Part shown: piece by piece, positions 1 to 6,783 of the stretch
Layout of the letters: each line of letters begins with the position of its first letter
Position numbering within the stretch: position 1 is the first letter of the stretch
Assembly (NCBI GenBank): GCA_025936205.1
Contig: JAICTU010000249.1
Location: forward strand, 1 to 13,055
Length of the DNA: 13,055 nt
Reading direction: 5' to 3'
Source: Polyangiaceae bacterium
Lineage (GTDB): Bacteria > Myxococcota > Polyangia > Polyangiales > Polyangiaceae
Made by a program: the position numbers and the translations under genes
The notes under the pieces: generated by a model
The model's database searches: none
What the model saw: only the letters and a program-made list of their open reading frames with translations
Told to the model about the DNA's origin: nothing

Positions 1-529
1 GCCCTTCCGCCAGAGGCACGCAAGCTCCCGCTCGGTCGCAGGACGAGAGACCGCTGGGGCTGCCGAAGGCGCGCTGCAGCGAAGCCACATGCCCCTGCCA
101 GGCTTCGCCCTCGATCGGCGCGAGCGGCGCGCGCGAGCGCAGCAGCCATGCGGCGCCCACGGCGAGCGCGCCCGCCACGGCGAACCCGATCACTCCCCGG
201 TGGCGCGCCTGTGAACGCTGCACCAGCGGCACCTCGGCGATCTTCAGCGGCGGCGCCTGCCAGGGATTTCGCTCCCGTGTGCCCGGGAGCTCGGCCTTCC
301 GCTCTTCCGGCAAGCTCGCCAGCACCCGTGCCTCGAGCCCCTCCGGCAAGCGATAGTCGAGCGCGGCGTCGCCCACGCGGGCAGCGACCAGCTCCGCGTC
401 GTGGCGAGCGTCCCGGCAACGTTCGCAGCTCGCGAGATGCTCATACAGCGCGTCGGAAGCGACGCCTTCCAGCACGTCGCTCATCTGCTCGTCGACCTGC
501 GTGCACAGCTCCGTTTCAGCCATCTTCAT
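1..529 (-). CDS. Zinc-finger anti-sigma factor (3' part outside window)
   Basis: This is a membrane anti-sigma factor, expected to hold the sigma factor encoded just upstream at the cytoplasmic membrane. The N-terminal region contains H31-x3-C35-x2-C38 (HLASCERC), the zinc-binding core of anti-sigma (ZAS/putative zinc finger) domains. One hydrophobic segment at residues 112-130 (GVIGFAVAGALAVGAAWLL) is followed by RSR, which suggests a cytoplasmic N-terminus. About 176 codons are visible and no stop is reached before base 1. The start at 529 (MKMAE) follows GAGAAAGAG and overlaps the sigma gene stop by 14 bases; the ATG at 523 is an alternative. The overlap implies translational coupling and joint expression. 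The sensing domain beyond the membrane is mostly outside the window, so the signal is unknown. Confidence 0.85.
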   Translation of the reverse strand, partial: MKMAETELCTQVDEQMSDVLEGVASDALYEHLASCERCRDARHDAELVAARVGDAALDYRLPEGLEARVLASLPEERKAELPGTRERNPWQAPPLKIAEVPLVQRSQARHRGVIGFAVAGALAVGAAWLLRSRAPLAPIEGEAWQGHVASLQRAFGSPSGLSSCDRAGACVPLAEG

Positions 530-1199
530 TCTCTTTCTCGAGCGTGCTGCGCAACGCCAGGAGCGCGCGCGACACGCGCTTGCGCGCGGCCGCCTCTTCG
601 ATGCCGCAGGCCGCGGCTAGCTCGCGAAAGCTGAGCTCGCCGCAGTAGCGCAGCAGCAGGGCATCGCGATCGCTGGGCCGTACGCGCTCCAGCAGTGCGC
701 GCGCCCGCTGGGCGCGCTCCAACAGCACCGGATCGGGCGGAAGCACCAGCGTGGGGGCATCGGCGTCGCGCACCAGGCGCAGCCGGGCACCGCGCCGCCG
801 ATGTCGCTCCAGGAACTGCAGGCACTTGTTGCGCGCAATGCCCAGGAGCCAGGCGCGCAGCGCGCCCTGGTGCCGAAAGTCGGCGAACGACTGATGCGCC
901 GTGAGCAATGTCTCCTGGGTGACATCGTCTGCATCGACCTGCGATCCGAGCATCGCCATGCACAGCCGACCGATGCTCGCGCCGTGTCGTTGCACGCAGA
1001 GCGACAGCGCGCGCCGCGCCTCGCCACTCTGAAAGGCGAGCACGATGTCCTGGTCGGCATCGGCCGGGCTCGGCGGTGCTTCCAGCCTGTCGGAGGCGGG
1101 TGCAGAAGCCCCTCCCACGTCGGTCACGGTGCAGTCCTCATCGTCGTCCTCCCAGTCACACTCGGCAGGGAAAACGTGACCACAGGACGTCACTTTCAC
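516..1199 (-). CDS. ECF-type RNA polymerase sigma factor
   Basis: This is an extracytoplasmic-function (sigma-70 family) sigma factor that would direct RNA polymerase to a small stress or envelope regulon. Region 2 spans roughly residues 64-136, with the helix VDADDVTQETLLTAHQSF and the -10-binding stretch FRHQGALRAWLLGIARNK. Region 4 spans about 163-220, with the helix-turn-helix LSFRELAAACGIEEAAARKR. No region 3 lies between them, as expected for ECF factors. The frame opens at a GTG at 1199 (227 aa) with no clear ribosome binding site. A GTG at 1127 has TGAGGA 7 nt upstream and would give 203 aa, dropping an acidic N-terminus with cysteines at 6, 14 and 23. The gene is followed by its overlapping anti-sigma gene, the usual pairing. 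Confidence 0.9.
   Translation of the reverse strand: MKVTSCGHVFPAECDWEDDDEDCTVTDVGGASAPASDRLEAPPSPADADQDIVLAFQSGEARRALSLCVQRHGASIGRLCMAMLGSQVDADDVTQETLLTAHQSFADFRHQGALRAWLLGIARNKCLQFLERHRRRGARLRLVRDADAPTLVLPPDPVLLERAQRARALLERVRPSDRDALLLRYCGELSFRELAAACGIEEAAARKRVSRALLALRSTLEKENEDG
1135..1140 (-). promoter_or_regulatory. Candidate ribosome binding site inside the sigma ORF
   Basis: On the minus strand TGAGGA sits 7 nt before an in-frame GTG at 1127. The more upstream GTGs (1199 and 1193) have no comparable site. This favours a shorter 203-aa sigma factor, but codon use does not clearly separate the two choices. Confidence 0.4.
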
Positions 1200-1222
1200 T
1201 CAAAAAGCTGCCGGCCAGCGCG

Positions 1223-1263
1223 CTGCTCCGATCCGATGCACTGCGCCGCCGCCCTGCTCCGAT
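1223..1263. repeat. Two 10-bp direct repeats upstream of the sigma gene
   Basis: CTGCTCCGAT occurs at 1223-1232 and again at 1254-1263, 31 bp apart (about three helical turns). The repeats lie in the intergenic region between the divergent sigma and lipoprotein genes, just upstream of the sigma start. They could be paired protein-binding sites, but short GC-rich repeats also arise by chance. The rest of 1200-1375 shows no convincing promoter hexamers. Confidence 0.25.
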
Positions 1264-1375
1264 GCGGGAGCGTCCTTTTCTTTTCGGTGCAGCGGTCGTT
1301 TCGTCGTGGGCCGGGCCTGTGCGCGTCGCACGCACTGCGCCCTGGGAAGACGCCCTACACCTCGTCTACTGTGGG

Positions 1376-1398
1376 GGATTTCGGCATCGCCGAAATCC
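1376..1398. promoter_or_regulatory. Perfect 10-bp inverted repeat (hairpin 1) before the lipoprotein gene
   Basis: GGATTTCGGC and GCCGAAATCC are exact reverse complements separated by the 3-nt loop ATC. The hairpin ends 41 nt before the ATG at 1440, so it is either in the 5' untranslated leader or an operator. No T-run follows, which argues against an intrinsic terminator. Confidence 0.6.
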
Positions 1399-1415
1399 GC
1401 CGCGCTCCGCGCGGC
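1399..1415. promoter_or_regulatory. Second perfect hairpin abutting the first
   Basis: GCCGCGC and GCGCGGC pair perfectly around a 3-nt loop (TCC). This stem starts on the base after hairpin 1 ends. It finishes 24 nt before the lipoprotein ATG, about 9 nt before the ribosome binding site. It could affect ribosome access or mRNA stability. Confidence 0.5.
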
Positions 1416-1439
1416 GACCACCAAAGAAGGGAACATGGG

Positions 1440-2636
1440 ATGACCTCGACGAACCAGTACTTGCGCGTTTCGTGTCTGCTCGCCGGCGCCCTCTCGCTGG
1501 GAGGGTTGCTGGTGGGAGGCTGTGGCGGTGAAGCCACGGGCCTCGATGAGCTGAACGAGACGAGCCTCGACACCAGCTCCGCAGATCTGCTCTCGAATCC
1601 GCTGACGCCCCTGCTCACGTGCATGGACGACCTCGGACACAACAACTTCCGGGCGCACTTCGGCTACAAGAACGACAGCCCCAAGAGCGTGCGCGTGCCG
1701 ATCGGCACGCTCAACTTCTTCGTCCCGTTGCCTGCGAATCAGGGCCAGCCGATCGACTTCGCGGCGGGCAACCACCCCGACGTATTCAAGGTCAGCTTCT
1801 CGACCCGGGACGGCTGGGACCGCCTGGCCTGGTGGCTCTCCGGGCGGCGCGCGCTCGCGACCAGGAACACGCCGCTCTGTGCGCCGCCTCCGCCGCCGCC
1901 GAAGAAGTGCACGAGCAACGCGGGCTGTAACGACAATCTCGAGTGCACGAACGACATCTGCTCGAAGGGCCTGTGCAGCCACACGCCGATTGCGGCTCAC
2001 ACGGCCTGCTCGGGCGGCAATGTCTGCGACGGCGCAGGCGCCTGCGTGCAGTGTGCCTCGGCGCAGGAGTGCGGCGACGACCTGGAGTGCACGACCGACG
2101 TGTGCAGCGGCGGGCAATGCTCGCACGGCGGCGTGGCCGCCGGCACGCCCTGTGCGCACGGAGGCGTGTGCGACGGCACCAGCCTGTGCTTGCCCAAGTG
2201 CGCGTCCGCCGCGGACTGCGACGACGACCTGGAGTGCACCAACGACATCTGTAACGCCAACGGAACCTGCAGCCATACCCCCGTGGCGGCCCATAGCGAA
2301 TGCGCGCACGGTGGCGTGTGCGACGGCACTGGGCTGTGCGTACCCTGCGTCTCTGCCGTGGACTGCGACGACGACCTCGAGTGCACCGCCGACCAGTGCG
2401 TCAACTCCCACTGCACGCACGACCCGGTCCCCTCCGGCGTCGGCTGCGCTCACGGGGGCTTCTGCGACGGCACGGGGCTGTGCCAACCGCCCTGCTCGAG
2501 CGCTGCCGATTGTGACGACGATCTCGAATGCACCAACGACGTCTGCACGGCGTCCGCGTGCTCGCACTCCAACGTGAGCGCGGGCACTCCGTGCGCGCAC
2601 GGAGGCACGTGCAACGGCGCCGGACTGTGTCTGTGA
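1440..2636 (+). CDS. Secreted lipoprotein with five Dictyostelium-type Cys repeats
   Basis: This is a predicted surface or periplasmic lipoprotein of 398 aa with no known enzymatic role. The ATG at 1440 follows AAGAAGGGA. It begins a signal peptide (charged start, hydrophobic LLAGALSLGGLLVGG) ending at a lipobox-like VGGC, with C28 as the lipidation site. Residues 60-147 form a compact domain (HFGYKND, then GTLNFFVPLP, then W126/W131/W132), followed by a run of prolines (149-154). Residues 157-397 are five tandem repeats of about 46-49 residues built on C-x(5-6)-C-x-D-[DN]-L-E-C-T-x-D-x-C. This pattern matches the Dicty_CTDC slime-mould repeat family, which also occurs in myxobacterial secreted proteins. 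It is divergent from the ECF sigma/anti-sigma pair and could be a target, though that is only positional inference. A role in adhesion or protein binding is plausible but unproven. Confidence 0.85.
   Translation: MTSTNQYLRVSCLLAGALSLGGLLVGGCGGEATGLDELNETSLDTSSADLLSNPLTPLLTCMDDLGHNNFRAHFGYKNDSPKSVRVPIGTLNFFVPLPANQGQPIDFAAGNHPDVFKVSFSTRDGWDRLAWWLSGRRALATRNTPLCAPPPPPPKKCTSNAGCNDNLECTNDICSKGLCSHTPIAAHTACSGGNVCDGAGACVQCASAQECGDDLECTTDVCSGGQCSHGGVAAGTPCAHGGVCDGTSLCLPKCASAADCDDDLECTNDICNANGTCSHTPVAAHSECAHGGVCDGTGLCVPCVSAVDCDDDLECTADQCVNSHCTHDPVPSGVGCAHGGFCDGTGLCQPPCSSAADCDDDLECTNDVCTASACSHSNVSAGTPCAHGGTCNGAGLCL
1908..2633 (+). repeat. Five tandem Cys-rich protein repeats within the lipoprotein
   Basis: The five repeat units cover residues 157-202, 205-250, 254-300, 303-348 and 352-397. 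Each carries DLECT (NLECT in the first), one C-x-H, and a closing module of the type C-AHGG-xC-(D/N)G-xxLC. The last four units are more alike, with CAHGG in all; the first has CSGGN. Local nucleotide identity is high enough for recombination between units to change copy number. Confidence 0.85.
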
Positions 2637-2662
2637 GGCCGTAGCCGCGCGGATCGCTGCTT

Positions 2663-2689
2663 CGGACCCCTCGGTTTGCGAGGGGTCCG
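2663..2689. terminator. Hairpin between convergent genes, probable bidirectional terminator
   Basis: CGGACCCCTCG and CGAGGGGTCCG form a perfect 11-bp stem around the 5-nt loop GTTTG. It lies 26 bp after the Cys-repeat lipoprotein stop and 8 bp before the LamG gene stop on the other strand. Neither side has a clear T-run, so termination would rely on the strong GC stem or on Rho. Its position between two convergent stops is the main support. Confidence 0.7.
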
Positions 2690-2697
2690 GGCTGGCT

Positions 2698-3741
2698 CTA
2701 GAGGTTTGCGTCGGCGCCGAGGCTGAAGCTGAGCTGGACCTGCTCCTGATCGAGAGCAGCGGCGTAGATGCGAAAATCGAGAATTTCCCCGTTGAACTCC
2801 GGATCTGCGTCATACTGCGAGCGACCGATCCAGTTGTTGATGTCGTTGATCCCTGCCAAGCTGATCGTGGCGGAGCTGGCGCTGCCGGCCGCTGTGCCGT
2901 CGATGTAAATGGCGAGCGTGTGGAGTGCGCCGTTCACGACCAGCACCACCTGTGTACCTTTCTCGGGATCGGCGGAGACCGGCAGCGGCTCCGTGGCATT
3001 GGCGGAGATTTCGTGGTTCGCGTCGGTCAAGGTATAGGCCGCCCGCAGATGGGTGGTCACGCTGCTGCGAGCGGTCAGGTACAAGCGACTGTGCGCCGCA
3101 TCGCTCGGCACGTCCTCCACGCCAGACGAGCCGAAGTCGAAGATGTTCTGCCAGTTCGCGCTCGGGCTGTCGGGATCGGAGAGCCAGTTGACCCAGGCTT
3201 CGAACGTGACGCTCTCCAGACTGGAGATGAGCCCATTGGGCAAGTTGACGTATTGATCGTCCGCAGACAGGCTGATCTTGCCGGCGCCGACGGCGACGCC
3301 GACCGCAATGCCATTGGCCGTGCCCAGCTCGTCCGTGATCGTGGTCCCGGCATCGTTGAAGCGATAGCGATGCAGGAGCAGCGCGCCGAGCTCGGTCGCT
3401 GGTTGAAACGGCGTGCCCGCGTCGGACGGCGTTCCGGAGCCCCCGGTCGTGCCGCCGTTCGATGCGCCAGCGGGTCCGCTGCCGGCAGCGCTGCCCGCGC
3501 TGTTGCCGGCGCTGCCCGCGTCGCTCGCTGCGCCACCCGCTCCGGGAGCTCCACCGCTGCCCCCGAGCTCGACGCTCGCATCCGGATCATTGTACCTGGA
3601 TCCACCGGAATCCAGGCTGGTGCCCGGCAAACCCGGCTCGTCCTGAAAGCTATCCTCCAGCAGCTGAGGACATCCGAGCAACGCGCCGCCGGCGCTGAGC
3701 CAGAGCGCAGCGGCGGGTACGGACGATGCCCGGGGAAACAC
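2698..3741 (-). CDS. LamG/concanavalin A-like lectin-domain lipoprotein
   Basis: This is a predicted lipoprotein of 347 aa with a carbohydrate- or protein-binding beta-sandwich domain. The signal peptide ends in ALLGC, with C24 as the lipidation site. Residues 58-110 are a low-complexity Gly/Ser/Ala linker typical of large myxobacterial surface proteins. Residues 121-345 look like a LamG/Laminin_G_3 domain: it opens with HRYRFNDAG, continues with VTFEAWVNW, and closes with NWIGRSQYDADPEFNGEILD and FRIYAAAL. The ORF opens at a GTG (3741) only two codons after an in-frame stop, so this is practically the only early start. The Shine-Dalgarno-like GAGGG directly touches the GTG, too close for normal spacing. 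The gene is convergent with the Cys-repeat lipoprotein, and both look like cell-surface components. No ligand can be predicted. Confidence 0.8.
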   Translation of the reverse strand: MFPRASSVPAAALWLSAGGALLGCPQLLEDSFQDEPGLPGTSLDSGGSRYNDPDASVELGGSGGAPGAGGAASDAGSAGNSAGSAAGSGPAGASNGGTTGGSGTPSDAGTPFQPATELGALLLHRYRFNDAGTTITDELGTANGIAVGVAVGAGKISLSADDQYVNLPNGLISSLESVTFEAWVNWLSDPDSPSANWQNIFDFGSSGVEDVPSDAAHSRLYLTARSSVTTHLRAAYTLTDANHEISANATEPLPVSADPEKGTQVVLVVNGALHTLAIYIDGTAAGSASSATISLAGINDINNWIGRSQYDADPEFNGEILDFRIYAAALDQEQVQLSFSLGADANL

Positions 3742-3755
3742 CCCTCAGTATTCTA
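3741..3755 (-). promoter_or_regulatory. Possible -10 element and leaderless start of the LamG gene
   Basis: On the minus strand TAGAAT (3755-3750) resembles a -10 hexamer. The GTG start at 3741 lies 8 nt further on, about where transcription would begin. Together with the lack of a properly spaced ribosome binding site, this suggests a leaderless mRNA. No good -35 hexamer is seen. Confidence 0.3.
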
Positions 3756-3815
3756 TGAGAGGCGCGCTCGGACCATGCGCTGAAAGCCGGTTGTTTTGCT
3801 GGAATCCTGCTGCTC

Positions 3816-3837
3816 GACGGCGCTACAGCGCACCGTC
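3816..3837. other. Weak hairpin downstream of the export operon
   Basis: GACG-GCGC and GCGC-CGTC pair around TACA, with a 2-nt bulge (AC) on one side. It lies 43 bp past the TolC-type gene stop, in the 138-bp gap before the LamG promoter. It could end the operon transcript, but there is no T-run. The rest of the gap shows nothing recognisable. Confidence 0.25.
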
Positions 3838-3879
3838 GCGGCGCTTGTCCGCGTACCGCCGACATGTCTCACCGCGCGC

Positions 3880-5487
3880 TCACCTGGAGCTGACTTCGAG
3901 CTGCACGTGCCGGTGCTCGAGCAACACGCCCATCGCCGCGCGCAATGCAGTCGCGGCCTTGCGGTGCTGGATCAGCGCGGAGAGCTCGGCCAGCCGCGCC
4001 CGCGACAGGTCGTCTTGACGCTGCGCGACGAAGAAATTGTTGGAGGTTCCGTTCAGGAATTTGCGCTGCTCCGCGTCCAGGCTGCGCTCGGCGAGAGCGC
4101 GGAACCTGGCCGCCGCGCGCACCGAGCGATCGGCGGTCTCCAGGCCACGGATCGCCGTGCGCAGCTCGAGCCGCAGGTCGAGCAAGGCCTGGTCTTGCAG
4201 CGTGTGCAGCGACTGTTCGCTCAGCCGCAGCGACTCCGCCTTGGCGCGCGCGGCCTGGTTGAAGGGAGTCCAGCTGAAGTTCAGGATCGCACTCCAGGCA
4301 CGCGCGTCGGCGGAGAACAGCTGGTTCAGTGTGTCCGAGTAACCCGGACGCTGACCCACCAGGCCATAGCTGACGCTAGCATCCAGCTGGGGCAACTTGT
4401 CGGTCGAGGCCACACGCAAATCCAGCGCGGCCCGCTTCAAATCCAGGCGCAGCCGCGCCAGCTCCGGCCGGTTCTGCAATGCCTGGTCGAGCGCGGATTC
4501 GTAGCTGACCTGCAGCTGGTCGAACTCCGGAGGGTCGAGCGGCAACAGCGGCGCCCCCCACGCTTCGCGCGGCAGGTTGAGCAGATGCCGCAGCTGATCG
4601 GCAGACTGCGCCACGGAGCTCTCGGCCTGCACCAGGCCCAGCTCGCGCTGCGCCAGGGTGCCCTCGGCATTGATCAGATCGGATGGCGGCAGCACGCCCG
4701 CCTCGATCTGCCGCCCCGTGAGCCCGAGTTGCTCCTGCGCGAGCTTCAGCGAGCCCTGCTGCACCTGGTAGCTTTCGAGGGCCTGCACCAGGTCCCAGTA
4801 GGCGTTCTCGGTGTCGCGCACCGTGGCGATCAAGCTGGCCTTGTAATCTTGCCTGGCGCGATCGGTGGCCACCTCGGCGCGCAGCACGTCGGCGTTGGGC
4901 ACCTCCCAGCGAAAGGCGAAGCCGCGCAGCAGGGGCTGCGTGAGCTGCAAGCTCAGCTCCGAGCGATACAGCGGGGGCAGGAGTCCGCTGTCGAAGCGGC
5001 TCTTGGTGCGGTCGTTGGTCCATTGCAGGGCGATCTGCGTACCGAGCCGCAGCCGTTGCGCGTAGCCGGCAAGCCAGCGATCGCTGGTGGATTCCGTCAG
5101 CGAGCCAAACGTGGTGGTGTTCTGAAATCCCCCAGGGGGGAAGTCCTCGTTCTGATGGGAGTACGAGGCGTTCAGCGTCGGTTCGAAGGCGCCCAGGCTC
5201 TGCGCGACGCCGGTCTCGGCGATTTGCACCTGCTGCTTCACCAGCACGATGCCCAGGTTGGCCTTCACCGCCAGCGCGATCGCGTCCTGCAGAGACAGAC
5301 GCCGCGCGCCGCCCGGGTCGACGCCCTCCGGCAAGCGCGGTGGCTCGCGGATGAACTCGGGCTCCTCGTAGGGTTCGTCTGGCTGCGGGGCAGCAGGCGG
5401 CTCGGCGCCGGACACCAGCCCCGCCAGCGACAGGCCCAGGGCGAGGGCCCGGAGAGCAGCATGAAAGTGACCAGCGTGCGCCAACAT
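3880..5487 (-). CDS. TolC-family outer-membrane efflux channel
   Basis: This is the outer-membrane channel of the export system, forming the trimeric barrel and periplasmic tunnel that receives substrate from the adaptors. The start at 5487 (MLAHAGH) gives 535 aa with a signal peptide ending near residue 27 (LSLAGLVSG/AEPP). Starts further upstream would sit inside the permease gene and add a Pro/Arg-rich tail. The mature N-terminus has a Pro/acidic stretch. Two repeated halves follow, each with the long helices of OEP/TolC proteins: LSLQDAIALAVKANLGI opens the first, and SYESALDQALQNRPELARLR opens the second. The barrel strand QLTQPLLRG is typical of the family. The permease stop is 2 nt upstream, so it is the last operon gene. 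Length and architecture are normal. Confidence 0.92.
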   Translation of the reverse strand: MLAHAGHFHAALRALALGLSLAGLVSGAEPPAAPQPDEPYEEPEFIREPPRLPEGVDPGGARRLSLQDAIALAVKANLGIVLVKQQVQIAETGVAQSLGAFEPTLNASYSHQNEDFPPGGFQNTTTFGSLTESTSDRWLAGYAQRLRLGTQIALQWTNDRTKSRFDSGLLPPLYRSELSLQLTQPLLRGFAFRWEVPNADVLRAEVATDRARQDYKASLIATVRDTENAYWDLVQALESYQVQQGSLKLAQEQLGLTGRQIEAGVLPPSDLINAEGTLAQRELGLVQAESSVAQSADQLRHLLNLPREAWGAPLLPLDPPEFDQLQVSYESALDQALQNRPELARLRLDLKRAALDLRVASTDKLPQLDASVSYGLVGQRPGYSDTLNQLFSADARAWSAILNFSWTPFNQAARAKAESLRLSEQSLHTLQDQALLDLRLELRTAIRGLETADRSVRAAARFRALAERSLDAEQRKFLNGTSNNFFVAQRQDDLSRARLAELSALIQHRKAATALRAAMGVLLEHRHVQLEVSSR

Positions 5488-5489
5488 TA

Positions 5490-6770
5490 TCACTCGTATC
5501 GGAGGGCTTCGATGGGGTCGAGGTTGGAGGCGCGGATGGCCGGCACCAGGCCCGAGACCAGGCCGACGGCCATGGACACGCCCGTGGCGAGCAGGATCGA
5601 AGCCGGGGTCACCACGGTGGGCCACTTGGCAAACACCGCCACCAGCTGAGCGATGGCGACCCCGATCACGACGCCCGCCAGCCCGCCGAGCAGCGAGAGC
5701 GAAAAGGAGGTGACCAGAAACTGAAAGCGAATGTCCTTCCGGCGTGCCCCCACCGCGCGGCGCACGCCGATCTCGCGCGTCAGCTCCAGCACCGAGGCCA
5801 GCATGATGTTCATGATGCCGATGCCGCCGACCAGCAGCGAGATGCCCGCGATGCAGCCCATGACGACGTTGAACAGGCGCTGCGTCTCGCGGCTCTGCTC
5901 GAGCAGCGCCTCCGGCACCACCAGCTCATAGTCGGAGGCTCCGCCGTGCAGGCGATCGAGCAGCGCGCTGATCGAGCCGGCCGTGTCGCGCGCCGAGGCG
6001 CTGGGCGCCAGCTGCACCAGGATCTCCTGCAGCGGCGAGCGCAGCGGATCTTGCTCGAACTTGCGCAGCGCCGTGGTCACCGGCAGGTAGATCTCCTGCG
6101 CGGTGCTGCCCACCGAGACGCCCTGGATCGAGGAGGCGCCGACCGACTCCGCGGCGAGCACACCGATCACCTCGCACCACACGTCGTTGATCTTCACGCG
6201 CTGGCCCAGCGCCGGCGTCACCCCGAACAGATCCCGGCGCACCCCTGCCCCGAGCACACACACCTGCGCGTGCGACGCCTCGTCCATGCCGTCGATGAAG
6301 CGCCCTTCGCTGAAGCTGAGCTTCACCAACTGCGTCTGCTGGTACGAGACACCATACACCTTGGCGTTGGCCTTGCCCTGCCCGGAGAGGATCTTGTAGG
6401 GCTCGATCTCGAGCCGCGGGAGCACCAGCTCCGTACCGGGCACGGCCTCGCGGATCGCTTCCACGTCGCGCAGCGACACGCCGACCGACTTCTTGCGGAT
6501 CTCGCGCTGCTCTTCCTCCTTGAAGTCCTTGGCCCGCACCACGACGTTGCGCAAACCGAGCTTGTCGATGATCGACAGCGCGCGCCGCTCTGCCCCGGCG
6601 CCGATCGACAGCATCGAGATCACCGCGCCGACGCCGAACATCATGCCGAGCATGGTCAGGCTGGAGCGCAGCTTGTGCGCGGACAGATTGTCGAGCGCCG
6701 AGCGAAACGCTTCGCTCGCGCGCATCCTCGGCCCGGGCCGCCTTCCGATCGCTTTCGCTTCGTCCGACAT
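5490..6770 (-). CDS. MacB-type ABC transporter permease without ATPase domain
   Basis: This is the inner-membrane subunit of an ABC exporter, 426 aa from the ATG at 6770 (MSDEAK). It has the MacB/FtsX-like four-helix layout. TM1 is at residues 37-59 (SSLTMLGMMFGVGAVISML), and a large periplasmic MacB_PCD-type domain spans about 60-295. TM2-TM4 lie in the last 125 residues, including VVMGCIAGISLLVGGIGIMN. The cytoplasmic loop ELTREIGVRRAVGARRKDI and the C-terminus VPAIRASNLDPIEALRYE are hallmarks of the family. E. coli MacB carries its ATPase on the same chain; here the ATPase is a separate protein at the operon start. Such permeases use ATP-driven mechanotransmission to push periplasmic substrates out through adaptor and TolC. 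The upstream adaptor ends 13 nt before the start, and the ribosome site is weak. Confidence 0.92.
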   Translation of the reverse strand: MSDEAKAIGRRPGPRMRASEAFRSALDNLSAHKLRSSLTMLGMMFGVGAVISMLSIGAGAERRALSIIDKLGLRNVVVRAKDFKEEEQREIRKKSVGVSLRDVEAIREAVPGTELVLPRLEIEPYKILSGQGKANAKVYGVSYQQTQLVKLSFSEGRFIDGMDEASHAQVCVLGAGVRRDLFGVTPALGQRVKINDVWCEVIGVLAAESVGASSIQGVSVGSTAQEIYLPVTTALRKFEQDPLRSPLQEILVQLAPSASARDTAGSISALLDRLHGGASDYELVVPEALLEQSRETQRLFNVVMGCIAGISLLVGGIGIMNIMLASVLELTREIGVRRAVGARRKDIRFQFLVTSFSLSLLGGLAGVVIGVAIAQLVAVFAKWPTVVTPASILLATGVSMAVGLVSGLVPAIRASNLDPIEALRYE

Positions 6771-6783
6771 GTCGTTGCGCCGC

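Noticed and set aside
1345..1368. ECF-type promoter (GGAAGA and CGTCTA) for the lipoprotein gene
   Set aside because: The two boxes are only 12 nt apart, too short for the usual ECF spacing of about 15-17 nt, so I do not call it.
801..1439. N-terminal extension of the Cys-repeat lipoprotein frame
   Set aside because: The frame stays open upstream, but that part is antisense to the sigma gene. A ribosome site, a signal peptide and a lipobox all support the start at 1440.
1200..2813. 537-aa open frame on the minus strand
   Set aside because: It is antisense to the Cys-repeat lipoprotein and crosses the terminator hairpin and the hairpins at 1376-1415. The Ala/Val/Arg repeats mirror the Cys repeats of the real gene.
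3796..5649. 617-aa open frame on the plus strand
   Set aside because: It lies fully antisense to the TolC-type gene, which has strong family features. The plus-strand translation is Gln/Arg/Leu-rich with no domain and arises from GC-rich codon structure.
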